A stretch of 34,909 bases of DNA from PALSA-1296 sp038210275 (GTDB lineage Bacteria > Bacteroidota > Ignavibacteria > Palsa-1295), in the NCBI GenBank assembly GCA_038210275.1, contig JBBQWV010000026.1, forward strand, positions 1 through 34,909, read 5' to 3'. The position numbers and the translations under genes are program-made. How positions within the stretch are numbered: position 1 is the stretch's first letter; each line of letters opens with the position of its first letter. Positions 16,800 to 24,767 of the stretch are shown here, one piece after another. The notes beneath the pieces were generated by a model. The model did no database searches. It had not been told where the DNA came from and saw nothing but the letters and a program-made list of their open reading frames with translations.

Positions 16800-17738
16800 T
16801 CATTCGCTTCTCGGATGTGCCGAGTCGTATGCTTCTTTTAAGCGGCTGACGGTGACGTGAGTATATCGCTGAGTCGTGCGAAGCGACGAATGCCCGAGCA
16901 TTTCTTGCACTGCGCGAATCTCCGCGCCGCCATCAAGCAAATGCGTAGCAAATGAATGCCGCAGCATGTGCGGATGACTTCTACCGACATCTTCGATGCC
17001 GCGAAAATATTTTTTCACGATATGATAAACTGCTCCGGGTGACATACGCTTTCCATTTGTAAGCAAAAATAATGCCGTCCCATCAATTATATGCTCCGTT
17101 AGGGCACGAGCTGGAATATAATTTTTTATTGCTTGCACTGCTTTCTCTCCGACGGGTACTATCCGTATTTTATTTCCTTTACCAAGGATACGCACAATAC
17201 CATCTTCCAGATTCATATCATTGATACTTATACTGCTGATCTCTGCGCGGCGCAAGCCGCTGGAATAAAGAAGTTCAAGCATCGCAGCGTCGCGCAAGCC
17301 TGTTGACGTAGTGAGATCGGGTTTGGCAAGCGCCTGCGAAGCAGCACGTTCGGAAAAAACTCCGGGCAAGCGCTTTGCACCCTTCGGACTTTTAATAAGC
17401 CGTCCGGCATTCATTCCAAAAATCCCCTGATTAGTAAGATACCGAAGGAATGAACGGACTGTAGAAAGTTTGCGGGAAATAGATTGCGAGACAATGGGCT
17501 TGCCCTGTTTATTTTTTGTCTCCGAAAGCACAGCGAGATAAGAACGAAGCGGTTGTATATCAGATTGCGTGCCGTCAAGAATTAAACCTTCTCCGGAAAG
17601 AATTTTGGCAAATTCTTCCAAGTCGGCTCGGTAAGTGGAGAGTGTTCCTTTACTTGCACCGCGCTCGTGAGAGAGGTGGCTCAAGAAATCATCTAACCAT
17701 TGTGGAAAGGCTTTTTCGAAATCTGTTGTCATCGGCAT
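16800..17738 (-). CDS. Tyrosine recombinase XerC/XerD
   Basis: 312 residues with the two-domain Xer layout: an N-terminal SAM-like DNA-binding domain (about 10-105) and a catalytic domain. The catalytic set is complete: Arg163 in SSGLRRAEI, the Lys of the GKGNK hairpin, His257 and Arg260 in HPHMLRHSFATHL, His283 in LGHSSLRTTQ and nucleophile Tyr292 in TQRYTHV. Xer recombinases resolve chromosome dimers at dif during division. I cannot tell XerC from XerD by eye. ATG at 17732 is an alternative start. The gene heads the run with hpf and hprK and there are no integrase-type attachment repeats around it, so I read it as housekeeping, not phage-derived. Confidence 0.92.
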   Translation of the reverse strand: MPMTTDFEKAFPQWLDDFLSHLSHERGASKGTLSTYRADLEEFAKILSGEGLILDGTQSDIQPLRSYLAVLSETKNKQGKPIVSQSISRKLSTVRSFLRYLTNQGIFGMNAGRLIKSPKGAKRLPGVFSERAASQALAKPDLTTSTGLRDAAMLELLYSSGLRRAEISSISINDMNLEDGIVRILGKGNKIRIVPVGEKAVQAIKNYIPARALTEHIIDGTALFLLTNGKRMSPGAVYHIVKKYFRGIEDVGRSHPHMLRHSFATHLLDGGAEIRAVQEMLGHSSLRTTQRYTHVTVSRLKEAYDSAHPRSE

Positions 17739-17868
17739 CGAAGTTCGCTTATAAAAGGAAATCGCCGTCAGGATGGTTCACATACATTAGAAATTCCGGC
17801 AAAAAATAATCTTCAAATAATGCAACATTTTACGTAATAGTTGTAATAGATCGTTCAAAAATTTATCG

Positions 17869-17876
17869 TAATTTTG
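17869..17876 (+). promoter_or_regulatory. TANNTTTG -7 promoter box ahead of the mini-gene
   Basis: TAATTTTG matches the Bacteroidota -7 element and lies 50 nt upstream of the ATG at 17927. No clear TTG occurs at the normal distance upstream. The divergent position relative to the xer gene and the dedicated terminator downstream make an independent short transcript plausible. Confidence 0.4.
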
Positions 17877-17926
17877 TAGCCAGTTTCCCCACCATTTTTT
17901 TTAATTATTAAAATATCAATACGACC

Positions 17927-18070
17927 ATGACTGACGAAACGAAGAAAACTACAGAGACAACGATCAATAGCGACGGTTCTTATGAAAAGCGTGAAACGAA
18001 GGAAGAAACAAAGACCGTTGAAAAACCTCAAGTTGTAACAAAGACAACAACAGTAGTAGAAGAAGATTAA
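17927..18070 (+). CDS. 47-residue charged Thr/Lys/Glu-rich mini-protein
   Basis: An ATG-to-TAA frame of 47 codons. The translation is MTDETKKTTETT, then INSDGSYEKRETK and EETKTVEKPQVV, ending TKTTTVVEED. It is almost entirely Thr, Lys, Glu and Val, without hydrophobic core, Cys, Trp or Phe, so it should be disordered and soluble. It is bracketed by a promoter-like box at 17869 and an intrinsic terminator at 18092. I know of no family for it. A protein product is supported by the clean frame and biased composition; a small regulatory RNA made from the same unit is the alternative. Confidence 0.6.
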   Translation: MTDETKKTTETTINSDGSYEKRETKEETKTVEKPQVVTKTTTVVEED

Positions 18071-18091
18071 CTATCAGAATCATCTTCAAAG

Positions 18092-18127
18092 AAAAAAACC
18101 TTGCCATAGAGGCAAGGTTTTTTTTTA
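18092..18127. terminator. Bidirectional terminator between the mini-gene and topA
   Basis: CCTTGCC (18099-18105) and GGCAAGG (18111-18117) pair around the loop ATAGA. The stem is flanked by an A run on the left and a T run on the right, so it can end transcripts from both sides: the plus-strand mini-gene (stop at 18070) and minus-strand topA (stop at 18153). Confidence 0.9.
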
Positions 18128-18152
18128 ATCAGCTCTCCAGGTAATAATACCT

Positions 18153-20522
18153 TTATACCGGCTGTGATTTTCTGGCTCTTCCCGGCTTCTTTTCTACTTC
18201 CTCAACTGCATCGAATTCCAGCAGTTCTTCGGTAAATGCTTTTTTGCAATTAATACATTTCAGAAAATTACCTTGCGTCCGGCTCCATTTTGTTGCAAGC
18301 CAGTTATTGCCGCACGACGGACACGGCTTATTGACGGGCTTATCATTGGTGATGAAATCGCATTCGGGATATCGTGAACATCCATAGAAGGTGCGCTTGC
18401 CTTTTCCGCCTTTGCGTTGGACGATGTCGCCTTCAATACATTTCGGACATTTAATACCGCTTGGAATCTGCCGTGTGTATTTACAAGCAGGATAGCGGTT
18501 GCATCCGATAAATTTTCCATATCTGCTTGAGCGCAGAAGAAGCTCTCCTTCTTTGCATTCAGGACAAATTTCGCCTAATTTTTCCGGCGGGGGTTTATTG
18601 ATGGACTTTACCGAAGTCTTCTTTCCGCAGCTACGGCATTCAATATAAAATCCAAACCATCCTTGTTTCAAATCAACTTCATCGGATTTACATTCAGGGC
18701 AGTTGAATTTCGGAAGATCTTCGGAAAGACGTTCATCTGCCTGATCGAGAACTGTTTTGAACGGAAGATAAAAATTTCCCATCACGTCGGCGTAAGAATT
18801 TTCACGCGCAGCGATCGTATCGAGTTCTTCTTCCATCTTCGCCGTAAAATCTACGTTGAAGATCTCCGGAAAACTCTTGACGAGAATGCGGTTCACATTC
18901 CTGCCAAGTTCTGTCGGATAAAGTCTTCGCTCTTGCTGCTCGACATAACTCCTGTCTTGAATAGTACCGACGATACTTGCGTAAGTCGAAGGTCGTCCGA
19001 TGCCAAGCGATTCCAATTCTTTCACAAGCGTACTTTCGGAAAATCTTGGCGGAGCTTTTGTTTCCGATTCCTGCAAACTCGGTGCTTCAATATTTGCAGT
19101 TTGCTTATCCTGAATTCCTGAGGGAAGTCTGCGGTCAGCATCCGTCGCATTCTTATCACCTGTTTCTTCGGAGTCATCAAGGAGTTGCAAATATCCCCTG
19201 AACTTCAGAACCGAACCCGAAGCGCGGAAACGGTAAACGCTGCCTGAAGTATTTTCTGATTCGATCTCGACCGTTGTCTGATCGAATACAGCCGATGACA
19301 TCTGTGATGCTATAAAACGCTGCCAGATAAGTTCGTACAGCGCAGCCATATCTTTATCTTGCGTCTCAAGAAACCTGCGAACTGCTTTGGGGTCAAGCGC
19401 CGGATTTGTCGGGCGAATACATTCATGTGCTTCCTGCGCGTTCTTACTTTTTTTCTCTTTGCGCTCACCGCCAACGTACTCTTTTCCGAAATTCTTTTCG
19501 ATATAGGCAATAGATTGATTGCGCGCTTCTTCGGAGATGCGCGTCGAATCGGTACGCATATACGTGATAAGTCCGGTCAAGCCTTCTTCGCCAAGTTCAA
19601 CGCCTTCGTAAAGACGCTGCGCAAGCATCATCGTTTTCTTCGGATTGAAACGAAGACTCGAACTTGCTGCAGTTTGTAATGAACTGGTAATAAACGGAGC
19701 AGGTGCGTTGCGCCTGACTTCCCTTGTTGCAACAGAACTGATACGATAGGATTTTTCCTGCGCGTCGCGTGCATAACCCGTTGCCGTTTGTACATCGGCA
19801 ATGTAGCGATTCTTTAATTCTTCGGGAAGATCCTGTGCGCTGCCTTCGGGATTTTTAAACTCAATTTTATCGACAGATACAAGTTTTGCATGAATAGGAA
19901 ATTCCGTCGTTGCCGTCGTAAAATCCGCCCAAAGATTCCAATATTTGATCGGCTGAAAACGCTCAATGGATTCTTCGCGCTCGCAAATAATCCGAAGCGC
20001 AACTGATTGTACTCTGCCGGCAGAAAGCGACTCAGTATTCTGTCCGATAAATGCTTTCCATAAAATCGGCGAAACTTGGTAGCCGATGATCCTGTCCATA
20101 ACGCGGCGCGCCTGCTGCGCATCGAAGAGCGCAATATCCACATCGCGCGGATGCTTCATCGCTTCTTTGATACCTTCTTTAGTAATTTCGGAAAACATCA
20201 CGCGCTTGATGTTGTCATTTTTATCTTCGATGGCTTGAAGGATATGATAAGCAATAGCTTCTCCCTCACGATCCGGATCGGTTGCGAGGATGACTTCTTT
20301 GCTCGATCCTGCAAGTTTTTTCAAACGATCAAGAATATCTTTCTTGCCTTTGACCGTCACATACTGTGGGATATACCCATTATCGAAATCAATGCCGAGT
20401 TTTGATTTCGGAAGATCTTTGATATGCCCGACCGAAGCTTCGACTATATAGCCGGATCCAAGATATTTCCCGATCGTCTTCGCCTTCGAAGGCGATTCTA
20501 CTATGACTAATGATTTTGCCAT
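18153..20522 (-). CDS. topA: DNA topoisomerase I TopA (type IA)
   Basis: 789 residues. It relaxes negatively supercoiled DNA by single-strand passage. The Toprim domain shows VIVESPSKAKTI (Glu9) and TDPDREGE (Asp82, Asp84, Glu86). GRVQSVALR follows, and the active-site tyrosine is Tyr321 in GLITYMRTDSTRIS. The C-terminus carries four zinc-ribbon modules with CxxC pairs: CPECK/CRSC, CPECK/CNRYPAC, CPKC/CSRYPEC and CPSC/CINC, followed by a basic tail (KKPGRARKSQ). It lies downstream of smg on the same strand, a neighbourhood seen in other bacteria; a gap of 200 nt with a terminator lies between them, so topA probably has its own promoter. Confidence 0.97.
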   Translation of the reverse strand: MAKSLVIVESPSKAKTIGKYLGSGYIVEASVGHIKDLPKSKLGIDFDNGYIPQYVTVKGKKDILDRLKKLAGSSKEVILATDPDREGEAIAYHILQAIEDKNDNIKRVMFSEITKEGIKEAMKHPRDVDIALFDAQQARRVMDRIIGYQVSPILWKAFIGQNTESLSAGRVQSVALRIICEREESIERFQPIKYWNLWADFTTATTEFPIHAKLVSVDKIEFKNPEGSAQDLPEELKNRYIADVQTATGYARDAQEKSYRISSVATREVRRNAPAPFITSSLQTAASSSLRFNPKKTMMLAQRLYEGVELGEEGLTGLITYMRTDSTRISEEARNQSIAYIEKNFGKEYVGGERKEKKSKNAQEAHECIRPTNPALDPKAVRRFLETQDKDMAALYELIWQRFIASQMSSAVFDQTTVEIESENTSGSVYRFRASGSVLKFRGYLQLLDDSEETGDKNATDADRRLPSGIQDKQTANIEAPSLQESETKAPPRFSESTLVKELESLGIGRPSTYASIVGTIQDRSYVEQQERRLYPTELGRNVNRILVKSFPEIFNVDFTAKMEEELDTIAARENSYADVMGNFYLPFKTVLDQADERLSEDLPKFNCPECKSDEVDLKQGWFGFYIECRSCGKKTSVKSINKPPPEKLGEICPECKEGELLLRSSRYGKFIGCNRYPACKYTRQIPSGIKCPKCIEGDIVQRKGGKGKRTFYGCSRYPECDFITNDKPVNKPCPSCGNNWLATKWSRTQGNFLKCINCKKAFTEELLEFDAVEEVEKKPGRARKSQPV

Positions 20523-20602
20523 TTCGTTTTATTCTACAATTTTTTAAAGTCCGAGTTACTCTTTTTGTTTTTTGGACTTTACGTCAGTTCTTCAAAAGAA
20601 CG

Positions 20603-20654
20603 ATGAGATATGAATTTTCTTTTTTCATAGTTCATATCTCTCATCTCATATTTA
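20603..20654 (+). repeat. A/T-rich dispersed palindrome, copy A
   Basis: GATGAGATATGAA and TTCATATCTCTCATC form a stem with one bulge around a T-rich centre that also includes TTCATAGTTCATAT. The same blocks occur at 16323-16372 on the other strand. The element lies between topA and the terminator of smg. Confidence 0.55.
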
Positions 20655-20661
20655 ACAAAAG

Positions 20662-20693
20662 AGCGCGAGGTTACTCTCGTAATCACTCGCGCT
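20662..20693 (-). terminator. Hairpin terminator after smg
   Basis: AGCGCGAG (20662-20669) and CTCGCGCT (20686-20693) form a perfect 8-bp stem. On the minus strand the stem is followed by CTTTTGTTAAAT, a modest T-rich tail, so termination after the smg stop (20722) is likely but not strong. Confidence 0.6.
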
Positions 20694-20721
20694 GAAGTAC
20701 AAAAGTACTAAAATTTTTCGG

Positions 20722-21234
20722 CTACTGCACTCTATCCGTAACATTCAGCATCATTCTGCTTCCGATCCGTGTCGAGTCGTCGAAGTCAAAAATGATCGCT
20801 GCTGCAAGATCGCGAATATCCTCGACGCGGACTTCCGAACTGCCTAAAAACCATAAACGATCTATCAACAATTCCATTTCGGATTCTTTCAAAAGCTGTA
20901 ATTCCCTGAGCTGAATCAAATAGCCTCTTGACTCCGCAGAAAGAAATGACAACTCCAGATCATGATAAATTCGGAAGGGAGCGTTGCCGAGTTTCGTATG
21001 CTTCGAAAGATCGGTGACATTCGATTGCGAAACCGAAAGTGCCATCTTATCGAATAGCCAACTGAATGCCGTCGAAACTTCCGTCTCCGTATATCCGCGA
21101 GCGGCAAGTTTACCAAGATCAATATCGCCGAGCTGCTTATTACGCCGCATCTCGCCGACCAGAAATAAAATTATTTCCATCACACGCCCGGTGCCCTTAA
21201 GAGCCTTCGAACTTATACTTTCAGCTTTCATCAA
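20722..21234 (-). CDS. smg: Smg family protein (DUF494)
   Basis: 170 residues. Matches the Smg/DUF494 family by its N-terminal VMEIILFLVGEMRRNKQ, the helical middle with GYTETEVSTAFSWLFDK, the FRIYHDLELSFLSAESRGYLIQLRELQLL block and the C-terminal EMELLIDRLWFLGSSEVRVEDIRDLAAAIIFD. The molecular function is unknown; the gene is often found with dprA and topA, and topA is indeed next downstream here. ybeY lies 10 nt upstream, so smg is in an operon with ybeY and the unknown gene at 21738. Confidence 0.88.
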   Translation of the reverse strand: MMKAESISSKALKGTGRVMEIILFLVGEMRRNKQLGDIDLGKLAARGYTETEVSTAFSWLFDKMALSVSQSNVTDLSKHTKLGNAPFRIYHDLELSFLSAESRGYLIQLRELQLLKESEMELLIDRLWFLGSSEVRVEDIRDLAAAIIFDFDDSTRIGSRMMLNVTDRVQ

Positions 21235-21244
21235 ACAGGTTGTA

Positions 21245-21730
21245 TCAATATTCGATAGATCGTTCGCTTTGTAAATACGCTAAAAAAAACTTCTCCCTCT
21301 CTCGCATTTTTTTCTTCTCTGAAGGTTTCTTATCGTCGTAATTTGCGAGATGAAGCATTCCATGAATCGCAAGACGGGCAAGTTCGTTCCTTAAGGTCAC
21401 TTTATAGCGCAGGGCATTTTCGCGTGCCCTATCAATACTGAAGTATAATTCTGCTTCCGAAAAATCTTCTTCCCGTTCAATTTCGAAGGTCAGTATATCG
21501 GTATAAAAATCATGCTTCATCACCCGCTTATTCATCTCCAGAAGTTCCTCGTCCGTCATTAAAACAATTCCAAGTTTCAACTGCCGGATTTCAGGAAGCT
21601 CTAATCTCATAACTTCTTTAGTAGAAGTCTTCAGGAGCGGAATAATGGATCTCCATTTAGGAAAGGTTTTCGCTGCCGTAGATGTGGCTGTACAGGAAAA
21701 TTTGAGTTTGCCTTGGGGGGAGACGGCCAT
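21245..21730 (-). CDS. ybeY: Endoribonuclease YbeY
   Basis: 161 residues. YbeY is a metal-dependent RNase for 16S rRNA 3' maturation and ribosome quality control. The landmarks are LKLGIVLMTDEELLEMNKRVMKHDFYTDILTFEI and the metal site ELARLAIHGMLHLANYDDKKPSEKKKM. The usual HxxxHxxxxxH metal site has Asp at the third position here (HGMLHLANYDD), a form I associate with Bacteroidota. The N-terminal ~40 residues are poorly conserved. The gene begins 7 nt after the stop of the unknown gene and is followed by smg after 10 nt. Confidence 0.9.
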   Translation of the reverse strand: MAVSPQGKLKFSCTATSTAAKTFPKWRSIIPLLKTSTKEVMRLELPEIRQLKLGIVLMTDEELLEMNKRVMKHDFYTDILTFEIEREEDFSEAELYFSIDRARENALRYKVTLRNELARLAIHGMLHLANYDDKKPSEKKKMREREKFFLAYLQSERSIEY

Positions 21731-21737
21731 CGGAAAA

Positions 21738-22190
21738 TTATTTACTGAATCCAGCAGAGCTTTCGCTGAAAATTTTCAGGGCGATCGCAGCGCGAAGATC
21801 TTCGGGCGCAAGTTTGGTCAGATCTTTTGTACCGAGCGAGGGCGCAAGGTTCCCATAGACTTGCAAAACACCTGCAGAGCTGACGGTAACAAGCGTCATC
21901 TTTCCTGAGCGCACTTTGCCGAAGAACGCCACTTCGCGAGTTGCTTCGGAGAGGCGGACTTCCTCCACATCGTTCAACTCGACAAGACCGAGCGGCGATT
22001 GGATCATCACGTTCGACTTCTCGTCGGATTCAGTCATGCTGATCTCGACCAGAGGCGCATCAGTCGTCTTGCCTTTTGATTGAAATACTAAAACCGACGC
22101 GTCGATACGCCCGCGCGACTTCTTGCCCGCTAAGGCAATGCCTTCGAGTGCATCCGCTATACTATCAACTACTTTCTGACGAAAAAGCAT
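21738..22190 (-). CDS. Hypothetical protein, first gene of the ybeY-smg run
   Basis: 150 residues, no family recognised. No signal peptide or membrane helix. The N-terminus (RQKVVDSIADALEGIALAGKKSR) looks helical; the centre alternates charged and beta-prone stretches (VLVFQSKGK, VEISMTESDE, SNVMIQSPLGLVELNDVEEVRL, REVAFFGKVRSGKMTLVTVSSAGVLQVYG), suggesting a small mixed alpha/beta or beta-barrel domain. A C-terminal helix (PEDLRAAIALKIFSES) follows. Its tight spacing to ybeY implies a shared transcript, so a role in RNA or ribosome metabolism is possible but not shown. Confidence 0.65.
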   Translation of the reverse strand: MLFRQKVVDSIADALEGIALAGKKSRGRIDASVLVFQSKGKTTDAPLVEISMTESDEKSNVMIQSPLGLVELNDVEEVRLSEATREVAFFGKVRSGKMTLVTVSSAGVLQVYGNLAPSLGTKDLTKLAPEDLRAAIALKIFSESSAGFSK

Positions 22191-22355
22191 GGGCGCTATT
22201 AAATGTTTCTAATGCGAAATTACGAAATAATTCGTTGGTCTGTGGCAACAACAGTTCGGGAGTCGTGGTTCGGTATTTTGTTATTGAGAATGGTGGCACA
22301 TTGTGCTGAACCAGTGTTATTAGTCTCTTCGTTCTAAGACTTTCAATACTCAACC

Positions 22356-22823
22356 ATGATAGGTTTCGGCTACGATATTCATAAACTTGCTGCCGGCGAA
22401 AGCCTTATATTAGGCGGAGTTCATTTCCCTGATGCACCGCTTGGCACCGTTGCACATTCCGATGGAGATGTGCTGCTTCATGCCATTATGGATGCACTTC
22501 TGGGTGCGCTTTCACTTGGTGACATCGGAAAACATTTTCCTGATACCGATCCGCAATATAAAAATGCGAATAGCATTGAACTTCTAAAAAATGTCGGAGA
22601 ACTCCTCAAAGAAAAAAAATCGCAGATAATAAATATTGATTCAACTATCGTTCTCGAACGCCCAAAGCTCCGCGATCATATTGACGCAATGAGAAAAAAT
22701 ATTGCCAACGCCTTAGAATTAAAAATTGAACAAGTTTCTGTTAAGGCAACAACAAGTGAGAAGATCGGATTTGTCGGACGCGAGGAAGGCGTGGCAGCGT
22801 ATGCAGTTTGTCAGTTGACATAA
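22356..22823 (+). CDS. ispF: 2-C-methyl-D-erythritol 2,4-cyclodiphosphate synthase IspF
   Basis: 155 residues, full length. IspF catalyses the cyclisation step of the MEP isoprenoid pathway and forms a zinc trimer. Visible motifs: GFGYDIHKL with zinc ligands Asp and His, AHSDGDVLLHAIMDALLGALSLGDIGKHFPDTDP with the third zinc ligand His, and the C-terminal VSVKATTSEKIGFVGREEGVAAYAV. It is a single plus-strand gene and its 3' end overlaps the convergent hicA by 13 nt. A 20-nt segment of its coding sequence (22398-22417) is repeated exactly in the 23S leader region. Confidence 0.96.
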   Translation: MIGFGYDIHKLAAGESLILGGVHFPDAPLGTVAHSDGDVLLHAIMDALLGALSLGDIGKHFPDTDPQYKNANSIELLKNVGELLKEKKSQIINIDSTIVLERPKLRDHIDAMRKNIANALELKIEQVSVKATTSEKIGFVGREEGVAAYAVCQLT

Positions 22824-23038
22824 CTTAAAAACTCATCTAATGACTCTCCGGAGCGTTTAATAATATCACGGAGAGTGCCTCTTGCAACTTCGGGGTGATT
22901 AGGAATTGAAAGCGTCGCGATCTGTCCTTTCTTTGTCATAATGATATGGCTTCCCTTTTGACGGGCAATTTCCCAACCAAGTTTTTCAAATGCATAAATG
23001 ACATCTTTTGGACGAAGTACTGGGATCGGAGGCTTAAT
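22811..23038 (-). CDS. hicA: HicA-type mRNA interferase toxin with ATT start (or start-less remnant)
   Basis: The minus-strand frame reads (M)KPPIPVLRPKDVIYAFEKLG, then WEIARQKGSHIIMTKKGQI, ATLSIPNHPEVARGTLRDII and KRSGESLDEFLSYVN. This is a full-length 75-residue HicA: a double-stranded-RNA-binding-like fold with the catalytic His in GSH. Odd: the frame has no ATG, GTG or TTG before the catalytic region; a TAG stop lies four codons ahead of the best start, ATT at 23038, immediately behind the hicB stop. Either a rare ATT start coupled to hicB is used, or the start has been lost. hicB lies upstream, the reverse of the common order. The 3' end overlaps ispF tail to tail by 13 nt. Confidence 0.78.
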   Translation of the reverse strand: MKPPIPVLRPKDVIYAFEKLGWEIARQKGSHIIMTKKGQIATLSIPNHPEVARGTLRDIIKRSGESLDEFLSYVN

Positions 23039-23039
23039 T

Positions 23040-23246
23040 TTAAACCGCTACTTCTACTTCTCTCATACTAATTATTGGAGACATACCCATTTCTTTTCGA
23101 ACTTCAAGACATTCTTTAATTGCGTCTTGAATATTTTTCTGAGCTTCTTCTTCGGTATGACCTTGACTGATACAACCGGGAATAGAAGGACATTCGGCAA
23201 TGAACATCCCATCTTCATCCTGATACATAGTTATGCTGAATTTCAT
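23040..23246 (-). CDS. hicB: HicB-type antitoxin
   Basis: 68 residues: MKFSITMYQDEDGMFIAECP opens the partial RNase H-like fold of HicB, followed by SIPGCISQGHTEEEAQKNI and the helix QDAIKECLEVRKEMG. It lacks the C-terminal DNA-binding domain of longer HicB proteins. It neutralises HicA by direct binding. It is the first gene of the pair, with the toxin frame starting 1 nt after its stop. Confidence 0.88.
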   Translation of the reverse strand: MKFSITMYQDEDGMFIAECPSIPGCISQGHTEEEAQKNIQDAIKECLEVRKEMGMSPIISMREVEVAV

Positions 23247-23280
23247 ACTTAAAGAACATTCACCGGGTGGAAAATAAATC

Positions 23281-24477
23281 CTAATCCACTATCACTTCCT
23301 CGCCCAGCTTTTTCGAATCTCTGTGGACAGTGAAGGCTAACCAGAAGCCTACTAATGCCATTGCACCACCAACATAACCGATATAATTTGGATGCAAAGT
23401 GCCAAGTATCCAGCCTCCCAGGATCGGACCGATAATCCTCGTAAAACTTTCGATGCTTCCTGATACTCCGATGACTCCGCCTTTCTTATCCGGCGGCGCG
23501 AGTTGGCTGACAAGACTGGAAATTACTACGCGGCTCACACCTGTTCCGAAAGAAAATACTAAAGCGACTAAAGCAAGCTGCTGCCAATTATCGGCAAGCA
23601 CAAGACCAAGCAAACCAACGGACATCGCAGCCAATCCGTATCGCAGAAGCGATAGCTCGCCAACTTTTTTTACAAGCGGACGGATCACGCCGCCTTGCCA
23701 GACAATTCCGAGAAATCCGACATAGGCCAAAAAACGTCCGACATCGCGCTGCGTAAAACTCAGTTGAATATGAGCATACAAACTGAACATCGAAACATAG
23801 AGCGAGAACGGTAGCGCAAAGAAAAAGAAAATGATCAGCATCGTCTTAAGATTCTTCGTTTTGAAGTAAGCGATCGCTTCGGTATAATACGCAAGTCCGC
23901 GTTTGCGGATTGCTGCGGCACGATGAACGAGAGGTTCCTTAAGATAAAACACGGTCAGAAGCATACTCGTACACGAAAGCATCGCAGCAGCGTAAGCCGG
24001 AGCAGATATACCGAATGCAGCCGAAAGTTCTCCGCCGATCAGCGGACCAAACAAAAAACCGAGACCAAATGCCACACCGATCATTGCCATTGCCGAAGAC
24101 CTGTCCTTCGGCTCAGTCACATCAGAAACATATGCCGAAGCAATAGTAATATTTCCGCCGCTGATGCCATCAATGAACCTGGAGAGCACAAGAATCCATA
24201 CATTTCCTGCAACTGCCAAAAGAAGAAATCCGACCATCGATCCCATCTGTGAATAGATCAGTACCGGACGCCTACCGTACCGGTCGCTCATCGCACCAAG
24301 TATCGGGGAGGCGGCAAATTGACAGACCGAGTACACCGCAGCGATCATCCCGATCATCTCCGAACTGATGTTAAATTGCAGCGCATAGAATGGCAATAAC
24401 GGAAGGATGATCGAAAATCCTAAGAGATCGACAAACACCACGATGAAGATCGGAATTAGCGCTTTATTCTTGAACAT
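23281..24477 (-). CDS. MFS transporter, TetA-like drug exporter
   Basis: 398 residues from the ATG at 24477, chosen because MFKNKALIPIFIVVFVDLLGFSI is the normal MFS N-terminus; the frame extends 15 residues further upstream with no membrane features. Twelve hydrophobic segments are visible. Motif A appears as GAMSDRYGRRPVLI between helices 2 and 3, and the motif-C-like region GVAFGLGFLFGPLIGG is in helix 5. The pattern resembles TetA-type proton-driven exporters, but the substrate cannot be read from sequence. It is a single gene, separated from hicB by 34 nt and preceded by a repeat-rich gap. Confidence 0.88.
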   Translation of the reverse strand: MFKNKALIPIFIVVFVDLLGFSIILPLLPFYALQFNISSEMIGMIAAVYSVCQFAASPILGAMSDRYGRRPVLIYSQMGSMVGFLLLAVAGNVWILVLSRFIDGISGGNITIASAYVSDVTEPKDRSSAMAMIGVAFGLGFLFGPLIGGELSAAFGISAPAYAAAMLSCTSMLLTVFYLKEPLVHRAAAIRKRGLAYYTEAIAYFKTKNLKTMLIIFFFFALPFSLYVSMFSLYAHIQLSFTQRDVGRFLAYVGFLGIVWQGGVIRPLVKKVGELSLLRYGLAAMSVGLLGLVLADNWQQLALVALVFSFGTGVSRVVISSLVSQLAPPDKKGGVIGVSGSIESFTRIIGPILGGWILGTLHPNYIGYVGGAMALVGFWLAFTVHRDSKKLGEEVIVD

Positions 24478-24564
24478 ACGAAAACATTTTCTGATACATT
24501 GAAATTGAAGGATAAAATACATAAATCCGAGGATATTGATTCATTCTTTTTCTCGGTTTGAATT

Positions 24565-24648
24565 TCATTCCAGAAGGATCGTAAAGTACGACTGAGGAAT
24601 CCACTTAAATAGTTTGTAGCCCCTAAGCACCTACCAAATTCGGAATGA
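24565..24648. repeat. Palindromic element, ATTCC type
   Basis: TCATTCC (24565-24571) and GGAATGA (24642-24648) bound an 84-bp element with an internal GAGGAATC. The 3' half includes CACCTACCAAAT, echoed at 25964 just outside the copy at 25811-25929. It is a diverged relative of the ATTGCGAGGAG palindromes and fills the gap upstream of the MFS gene. Confidence 0.5.
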
Positions 24649-24767
24649 CAATCAAATTAGAACAACACGATCCAAAATCAAGTGGAACTTAGCAGGGAAT
24701 CATTACAGTTTAATGCTTCTAATTATTCTCTCCACTAATTGAAATTTCACATTTAATCATATTTCTC

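Noticed and set aside
16800..17738. Xer-type recombinase as a phage or island integrase
   Set aside because: No flanking tRNA, attachment repeats or phage genes; neighbours hpf and hprK are housekeeping genes.
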